Of a stretch of DNA of 64,000 nt, positions 32,101 through 41,100 are shown piece by piece (position 1 is the stretch's first letter; each line of letters opens with the position of its first letter). The notes under the pieces are model-generated. The model saw only the letters and a list, made by a program, of their open reading frames with translations, was not told where the DNA came from and searched no databases. The translations under genes were made by a program, and so were the position numbers. The DNA is from Phaseolus vulgaris (lineage: Eukaryota > Streptophyta > Magnoliopsida > Fabales > Fabaceae), in assembly GCF_000499845.2 (NCBI RefSeq), contig NC_023753.2, positions 17,670,193-17,734,192 of the forward strand, written 5' to 3'.

Positions 32101-35100
32101 GAATGATGAAGGAGATGGAAATCATGAAACTGAATATAAATTTAACTTAGACAAGATTATTTGATTTAGATTGATTGTTATTTTCTCAATGTTTTGTAAC
32201 TAGTAAATGCTTACTCTTATCATAGGATGTGTTGTTTACACTAATTATGCACTCTTTTATATATTATGAGGTTCTATTATGAATTTCATAAAATTTGTAA
32301 GATCTTATGATCCGTGTTACGATCTTTCGATTTATGATTTATGTTTATCTTTCTGATCCCAAGTAAGATCTCGATTTTGAATACCTTGGTAATAGGTAAT
32401 TAAAACAAGAAATAATATGTAATTAAAACTATACAAATCAAATCACTAAAATATATCAAACCTATCCTAATAAATAGATATCAAAATTTACACTAATTAT
32501 GGAATGATTATCTTCTAATTATGCAATAGAAACTAAGCAAGTCATACCAAGTACTAAATTCAATAAAATAGAAATCTAATGTCTTTTTAGCTAGGCCCTA
32601 TTTGCTAGAGAGAAGAAAAATAAGGTAAAGTGAAATGAAGAGGATGAGTGAGAATAAGCGAGAAAAAAAATGTGGAAGTTAAAGGTGTTTGGTTAAAGAG
32701 AAATAGAGAAGCATTGAAAAATAGTTTAGTAAGTTCCACAATTTTTAAAATTATTTCCACCTCATTCTCGTCTTCCAAGCACACCAAATTGTTTCCTTCC
32801 TGCTCCACCAATTTCTCACCTACCAATCACATCATTAGTGTTGGGAAAATGACAAAAAACTTTTTATATTTTGGATTAAATTGCTTCGATTTTATCTTTG
32901 TGCTTTTGATATTGTGTCTACTTCCATAGGTGCAAGAAAGCAAGCATTCTTGGGAAACAGGAGAGGAAGAATGTTTGTGCACCTTTATACTCTTTTGGTT
33001 GCATGGGCCAAATGCAAGAAACTTGACTACTTCATCAATTGAGAATATTTGTGTAGTTCAACCTAGATGGGAGCTCGATCCTGTATTGGCTTCATTTTTA
33101 GATATGGTGAAGCAGAATATAGAGTTGTTTTCTGCTTGTCCAGTTTTAGTGTCAACAGGGGATTATGACTTGGAAATGGTGACATATGGCAACAAAATCC
33201 CAAACACTACTCATAGAATGAGTTGTTTTGTCAAAAGAAAAAAGGTAAGTATGTATATTTTCAATCATGAGCTCTTTCCATTAACTTGCATGTTGAGAAA
33301 GTTATAATGATGATGTCTATTTGGACAAACTTCTTATAAGGACTTTTGCATAAATTTAAATTACCTTATGCATAAGCTAATTTGTAGAAGTTTTCTCATT
33401 GTTTCTCTAATTTTTTTTTAAGTTGTGAATAAACTAATTTTAACTCATGTCATTTTTCTTTCTATTTTTGTCTTCTAAAAGTTTTATGAAGAAGTTTCTT
33501 CAAACAACTTACAAGTTCCAATTGTTGGGCGTGTTTAGTGCCTAACATGATCTTATAATATATGCCTCTACAGGAAGCACAACATTATGAGCAGCGTACT
33601 ATCAATGTTTGTTCAGATAAAGGTTTGTTTCTATTTAGTTGTAGAGATTAGTTCTAGAAGAGTATTCCACTCCTTGGATTTTGATTCAAAAAGTATTTTT
33701 GATATTTGTTCTATTCATATTATAAGCAATGTCTTGTCTCATGTGTGATAGACTAATAAGTTTTCCTTCCAATTTTTTTATATTGCCATTTTTCCATAGG
33801 AAAGTCATCTTCACTTCCAATCTTATGATTATATTCAATAGGAAATCTTGAGGTTTTATATCTTAGCTCACTTGTTTCTTTAAGGTGATCAAATACATAT
33901 TTTCTTTGAGAGATTAAAAAATATTCATTTTGGAGTAAGCAACCTCTATTTCAAGGAAATACTTGAGATTTCCTAGGTCTTTCATTTCAAATTGGGTCAT
34001 TAATTTTTCCTTTACATCTAATTTCTTTGTTCCATCATCTCCCACAATAATCATATCATCCACAGAGAAGTATAGTCAATTTACTAATAACAAAGTCCTA
34101 AATCTCCCAAACCATGCTCTTGGACATTGTTTAAGCCCATAAAAAACCTTTTTTAGGAGGCATGCCTTATTCCTTCCACCCCGAGTACACACTTCTTCTA
34201 TTAAAGCTCTATGGAGAAAGACATTTTTCACATCTAACTGATGTATGTCCAAACCAAAATGGGCTGCCAGAGCAAGAACTAGTTGGACTGTATTCATCTA
34301 TGGGTGATAATTTGATTTCTTGTAAGAGCAAGAAACAAAATGTTGTGGAAAGATCTAGTTCTGAAGCAGAATATAGAGTTATGGCCTTAGCTACTTGTGA
34401 GCTTACTTGGCTTAAACATATTGATAATTAGGTTACTCTTCATAATAGTTCAAATCTCGTTATTCATGAAAAGACCAAACATGTTGAGATTGAGTGTCAT
34501 TTCATTCAAAGATTGTGTTTGCAACTGAGTTTGTTAATTTGAATGATCAATTGGCAGATATTTTTATTAAAGCTTTATAGGAACCTAGAATTGATTATAT
34601 TTGTAACAAGCTTGGTACATAGGTTTTATATGCACCAGCTTGAGGGAAGTGTTGAATGTAACGAGCTTAGCCCATAGTTCTGTTATTTTGTTATTATTTC
34701 TATTTATAAATAAACAATCTTATGTGTGAATTTTATATATTTGTTTTTTATTTTATTTTTAATAGTAAGCTTTCTGTTGCATAATTAGGAGATAATTATT
34801 CCGTAATTAAGTGAAGATTTCATTATCTATTTATTAGGATAGATTTGATATCTTATAGTGATTTGATTTGATTTGTATAGCTTTAATTACTTATTATTTT
34901 TCTTAATTAGGTTGTAAACCGTTTATAAATTGAGTCTGTAATCACATTTGTAAATACATCTCAGAAATATATTTCATTTATTTCTTTTAACTTGGTATTA
35001 GAGCTCCTAATTTGGGAGACTATGCTTCTGCAATCTTTTTTTTAGCAGCCTTCATTGTTGCAATTATTTTTCTGGGCAATCTTCATTGTTGCAATTACTT

Positions 35101-38100
35101 TTTTTGGGCAGCTTTAATTGTTGCAACTGCTTTTTTTCCTTCTCTTTTCTCCATTGGCCACCACCTTGCACCATTGATCGTCACTGCCACCGCCATTGGC
35201 TGTCGCCAATTGCCGTTGGAAACCGCCGATCATCGCTGGAAACCGCTAACCGTTGCTGGAAACTATCGTCGGTAAAAAATTTTGGCTAACTTTTTTTTGT
35301 GTGAACAAGACCAAATTTTGCCAATCTACAAAGCTCAGTTGGTTTATCGTACACTGCTTTATCTGGCTGGTAACCAATATATTACTTTGATAATGGTTCC
35401 AATACCCCCATTACTGGTTATGGTAACATCCACCTTCAACCTTAATTTCCTTTAAAAAATGTGTTTGATGTTCCCAAACTATCCAATAATCTTTTGTCTA
35501 TTCAAAAGGTTACCCAAGATTTAAATTGTGCATTGGTATTCTTTTATTCCCATTATGTTTTTCAGGATCTTGCCACGGGGAAGACTATTGGAATTGCTAA
35601 AAGAGCAGGACGGGTTATATTATTTACAACATGAAGAAAATAAAAAATGTGTTAGACTACATGCACACACTTCTAATCTTCAGCAAGGCCTTGAATCTTG
35701 GTCATCCTCTCAGATATGGCTTCAACACAGACGTTTTGGTCATCCTCCATTTAATACCCTAAAGTCTTTATTTCCTGTTTTATTTACAAAAGTGTCTGTT
35801 GAGTCTTTTCATTGTGATGTTTGTCAATTTGCTAAACACCATTGGACAACTTTTCTTAATGGTAATAAAAGTTCTAAACATTTTGATCTTATTCTTTTAG
35901 ATGGATGGGGACCTTCACCTATTCCTAATATCTCGGGTGAAAAATTGTTTGTTTCATTTATTGATGAGTGTACTCGGGTTACCTGGATATTTCTCTTGAA
36001 ATATAAGTCTGAAGTTTTTCACTTGTTTGTAAATTTTTATAGAATGGTTCAAACACAATTTGAAAGTCCAATTAAGAGATTGCATTCTGATAATGGAAGA
36101 GAATATGTGAACCAAAACCTTTTCAAGTTGCTGAAAGGAAAAATCATCATCTCCTTGAAGTTACTATTGCTTTATTTTTCGAAACGTCTGTTCCTAGATC
36201 TTTCTGGGGCAAGGAATCCTGACTGCTCTCGGGTTCTAGAGGGTGTTACTCCTATTCAGCATGTTGACTAGTCTTCAAAATTGTGTCTTTGTTGTCCATC
36301 TTTTGTCCATATTCATAGTCCTTATCAAGGTAAGTTAGATCCTTGCGCCATCAAATGTGTCTTCATCGGTTATGCCCCCAACAAAAAGGGGTACAAATGT
36401 TATCACCCTTAAAGTCGTAAAGTATATGTTTCTAAAGATGTCAACTTTCATGAAATAGAGTCTTTCTTTCCTAGTTCTCAGCTTTAAGGGAGAGTATTCA
36501 AGAAGTTGAGGTTCTTAAGTTGTCGCCTTTTCCTTTGTTGTAGGATTTCATTCTTAGGGAGGATGACAAAGACTCTGCACCAACATCATTACCAGAGAAG
36601 AATAACGAGGACAAATATTTTGGAAAACAATATTAGCGAAGGGAACAAGAACCCGTCCTGGTTGAACAACAACTTCAATTATCTAAACCGGAGGTAAGAA
36701 CTCATACACGTGAGACTCTTGAGGACACCTTAAATAGTGTGGTTAGCCAATTCATGCATGATCCAAGAGAAAGACACTTGCAAGCACTAAATATAATTAT
36801 TTAGTACTTAAAAGTCTCTCCAGGGAAAGGATTGCTATTCAAAAAAGGGAAAAACTTATCCATGAAAATATGTTCTGATGCTGACTATGCAAGATCAATT
36901 GTTGATAGGAGATCCACCACAGGCTATTGCATGTTCCTGGGTGGAAATCTGGTGACATGGAGGAGCAAAAAACAAAATGTAGTTGCAAGATCAAGTGCAA
37001 AAGCAGAATTTAGAGCCATGGCTCAAGGGGTTTGTGAACTGTTATGGATGAAGATCACACTCCATGATCTCAAAATAAAATATGAATCTCCTATGGGTTT
37101 GGTGTGTGATAATAAGTTCGTCATCAGTATTGCACTGAATCTAGTTCAACATGACCGAACAAAGCACGTAGACTTTTCATTAAGGAGAAATTGGATAATG
37201 GTGTTATAGTCACCGAGTACATCCCTTCAATACTCCAATTGGCATATATGTTTACTAGCGGACTTCCCACAAAACAATTCAAAAATCTTACTTCCAAGTT
37301 TGGAATGATAGATATACATTCAACAACTTGAGGGGGAGTGTTGCATAATTAGGAGATAATTATTTCGTAATTAAGTGCAGATTTCATTCTCTATTTATTA
37401 GGATAGATTTGATATCGTTTAGTGATTTGATTTGATTTGTATAACTTTAATTATCTATTATCTAAATTGACACTGTAATCACATTTGTAAATACATCTCA
37501 AAAATATATTTAATCTATTTCTTTCAACTTTTTCATATAAAAAAGTTAAGACATAATGAAAATAACCTCTTTGGCAAAAGAAACAAAAAGTCCAAATCTA
37601 CTCAAATCGGAGCCAGATGAGATGTCATATGCAACGTTGTCAAGATCGCGAGTTAACTTGCCGATCTTGCGTTTTTACGATCTTTTTAGGCAAAAACGAG
37701 TTGGATTGGAGGTGAGATCGGACCCTCTCTGGATCGGAGCGATCCAGTAATCCAAGGGTTGGATTGAACGATCCATGAGCTTCTGCGATCCATGACGCGG
37801 TCCAAAAAAAACCCTAATGCGTCGCTCGTGCTCGCCGCCGCCTTCGCGCACCACCGCAAACGCATGCTGTGACGTCGGCGAAGCATGAAGGAGCTGTGGC
37901 GGCGGCCGCGCGTAAGGAAGGAGGAGCTGCGACGGCACCGCGCATAAGGAAGGAAGAGATGCTGGCAGCACATGTCTAAATCTAAATTTTAAGAGACATA
38001 ACTTTGGGCTTTTAACCTAATAAAACCTAATTCAAAATTTAAATATGAGATGTGCTCTGTTATGTGCAGCTGGAACCCTAAATAAAATTCACAGCTTAAC

Positions 38101-41100
38101 CCTAAATAAAATTAACAGCTTACTCAAAATTAGATTTTTTGGGCCCATCTAAAAAATTACAATTATTTTCATCTCCAACACATTTTCTTATCCTAAATAA
38201 AAGTCATAGCTTACTAATTTGGACCGTTTAATGAATTATCTTATGTATAGAAACTTGAATAGTAACTCTTCCGAGTCGAATTACGATCTCCGAGTTACGA
38301 GTTTTTTTTCCCTCTCCGATCCGCCTCCGAGTTACGAGTTTGACAACATTGGTCATATGCCAGGGAATGGGCTTAGGAGGTTGTGACAACCCTGTTTGTG
38401 GCAGTGGAAACAAGGTTCCCAGGATCAAGAACTCTGATACCAAACTTACACTATGTAAGGAAACAAAGAATTATTTTATTCTTATCAACCATAACAATTA
38501 CATTCCTATCATATTTGTCTGGAATAATCAAATCCTTTAAAATAAGGAAATAAAAAAAAAAAGACTTTGAAGACATTCTTTCCTAATTACTATGGAGATG
38601 TTAGGTATATTTTTTATCCTAATAATTTACTGTTTACAACATAAACATATGATAGGAACTTGGGTATTATGGATGTGTGTAAGTCTCTCATCAAATAGTA
38701 TGGGATGCTCAAGGGTTGGTTCCTCAATTTATTGGGTACTTAACAATTGGTATCAAAGTTTGTTCACAATTGGTATCAGCTTTTATGAGTGGTATCATGA
38801 TAGAAACTTGGTTACTGTGAAGCACGTAGTATAGGATGCTTAGTGGAGTATTAAGTGTTTGGTTCTTCCTCCTCAATTGCTAGCGTTTGAAGGTGGGTTT
38901 CCGAAGTGATTGAGTACTTATTGCCATATGAAAATGACATGTCAATGTTAAGTATCATGTGGTTTTATTTACGGACCTGTAGAATTGACATTGTCAAAGA
39001 CACATGGTAAAATTGTTGAAGTTGCATCTCATAATGTGGTAAAATTGCTATTAGGATGGGTGGTGACACAATTTGAAAGAACGTGTGGTTATTGGGCATA
39101 AAATGAAAATATGGTCGAACTTAAAATATGGTACGTTTGATTTGATTTCCTTCCCTGAGATGCTGCTCAGATTCTTCTTACAAATATTTGCTTTGATCTA
39201 TTTTTGGTTATTATTGTCTTTGCTCTAATTCTCAAATTGATGAGTTTCTTTGCAAATAATGATCTTTAGAGCATTCTTTTCCTTTGGTTATTTTCTTTAA
39301 ATGTCTTCCTAATTCTATGTTGTTCTTTTGCAGTGCCAAAGGAAGATTTTGGCTTTGATATGGTACCATATTGCAACAAAAGATCTAATACTACTAGTAA
39401 ATTTACTTATTTTGGACGAATGATAAAGGCAAGTAGTACATGCCTCTCTATGTAACTTGAATCCTTTCAATGAGCTTGCTTGCTGAGAAAGATATAATAA
39501 TAGCGATACTGGACATGTTCTGTTGCTAATATTATATCCTCCTTTACAGGAAACACAACGCGCTAGACGGTCTGTTGCCAATGCATGTTCACCTGAAGGT
39601 TTGTTCCTATTTAATAGTAAAGGTTAACTCTAGAAGTAGATGAAACTCACTAGGTCCTTCTTCAAAAACCTTTTTGTTGCTATTAAGATATGTGTGGCTC
39701 TTTTCATATGATTGTCCATCTAATTCTATTAGGACATTGTAAATCATAGTTGTCAAATCAAAATATCAACGTTTAGGATTGGATGATTTTATCAATTTGA
39801 CTACTTGATTTGTAAACAATTGGAATTGCATTCATGTACAATTTGACATCATGACATTGACATGGTAATATTGTTGGGGTTACATCTCAGCGAGTTATAA
39901 AAACGAAATTGCTATTTGGATTCCCTTTTTACTTATACATCCTCCTTTCATGTTTTTTGTAATTATTTTTCCCAAAAACACCCTCCCTAGAAATAAAATT
40001 GTGGAATGTATTTACACTCATTCACAGAAAAAGCGTTCAAAAGCCAACCTACACACCCAGACTCAGGTCCCTTTTACAAATTGTCCTTAAGCTTACTGAG
40101 TACTAATTTTTCTGAAGCATGCCTACTTCTGTCTTTTGTTATTTTGTTTCCTGTTCACTTATTCACAGCAAAGTGCAACCATCACACTCTTCTCTTAGGC
40201 AATGAACCCACAACACACACTCATTTTTTCCTCACCCCCTACACAGCTTTCTCTCTATTTACCAGAGGTCTAGACAGCTCAAGCACCATTGCCAAATAGT
40301 AACTTAGGCTTTTGGAAAACTAAACCATATCATGTAACAATATGACAACCTCTGGTGAACTGCAAATAATGTACTATCACAACACAGGTCCCATCCCTTA
40401 TTATTGTTAGGGGCATATTTCTGAACCTATAATTAGATATGAAATTTTAGTAAATAAACCAAATAAAGAAATTTTTTAAATCATAAATAACTTGATAAAC
40501 TTGAATTACCATTTCAAATGAGCTCTTATTATGCTCACACTCAGAGTCAACCTTAAAACTTGGATAGTAAAGCTCTTCAACTCTGGAGTTCATTCCCCAA
40601 ACATCTCCCGTCATTCTCTAGGAAACGGTATTTTCCTACCATCCTTTTCATTTTCCACATAAGAAAGTCCTCCAGCATAATGAAAATCAACAAGTTGCAA
40701 TTTATCTTTTTTCTTTTTGCAACATCCTTAACCAATCACCTTATGTATATATGCAACCCATCTTTCAATTTAGAATCATCATGTCTATAAAATTAGGTTC
40801 ATAGTTTTAGGAGGAATTGAGGTAATAGGCTGCATGTAAAGGCTTGTGAAGTTGATTATCCCACCTTTCATCAATGATTTTCCACATAGTTTCATAACTA
40901 GATTCAATACCAACTATGCTCTATTAGAAATAATTTTACAAATAACTAATTAAATTTTAAAAGTGAGAAGATTTAAAATTTTTATCTTTTCTTAATATTA
41001 TTAAAGTTTCATTTAATCTTCTCTTTTGCACAACCCATTGTGCAATTTATATTTGAATCCACCAATCTTAAGACCACCATGAAAAGCGCAACAACTTAGA

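Larger units (their letters stand above)
26503..32388 (+). mobile_element. hAT-superfamily DNA transposon, 5.9 kb, non-functional and composite
   Basis: Flanked by the 8-bp duplication GTAATAGG. The ends are related inverted sequences: left CAAGGTTATCAAAC (six bases inside the border) and right GATTTTGAATACCTTG, whose complement begins CAAGGTATTCAAAATC. The left 0.9 kb is rich in ACTCG words and has a copy of a transposase tail (27120-27250, acidic, ending DDFLRGLDE). Then come subterminal GATCG/ACGAT repeats, a 5' repeat array and a hAT transposase pseudogene. Two transposase tails and two kinds of subterminal repeat suggest that two related elements fused or nested. Confidence 0.78.
25760..32529 (-). 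mobile_element. Inverted copia-C 5' fragment, its LTR split by an hAT element
   Basis: Internal sequence at 25760-26402 is the reverse complement of the copia-C leader and protease part (compare 35010-35520: CAGCCTTCATTGTTGCA words, GTTACC...GGTAACATCCACCTTCAACC). The primer site, read on the - strand as TTGGTATCAAAGCTCC, is at 26386-26403. The LTR continues as 26404-26502, is interrupted by 26503-32388, and resumes as 32397-32529, where CCTATCCTAATAAATAGAT and TAATTATGCAAT match the LTR start at 34775. Confidence 0.82.
23523..32929 (+). other. Intron 1 of the SAWADEE-domain gene (9.4 kb, TE-filled)
   Basis: Donor GTCAGT follows GGG at 23522 and acceptor CCATAG precedes 32930; the codon phase is 0 on both sides. 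The intron holds two telobox words, an hAT-like end, copia gag debris, an inverted copia-C copy, a 5.9-kb hAT and a copia-D element. Confidence 0.8.
34775..37527 (+). mobile_element. Ty1/copia deletion derivative, family C
   Basis: LTRs 34775-34990 and 37339-37527 share TGTTGCATAATTAGGAGATA and later blocks. The flanks are CTTTC (left) and CTTTT (right), a near 5-bp duplication. The internal part keeps leader, protease pieces, pre-integrase and first half of integrase, then jumps to RNase H. Reverse transcriptase is missing. It lies in intron 3 of the SAWADEE-domain gene, opposite in orientation to the copy in intron 1. Confidence 0.85.

Noticed and set aside
37675..37973. Two overlapping 95-98-codon frames in the GC-rich centre of the 720-bp hAT
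   Set aside because: Low-complexity Pro/Arg-rich, overlapping frames, inside a non-autonomous transposon.
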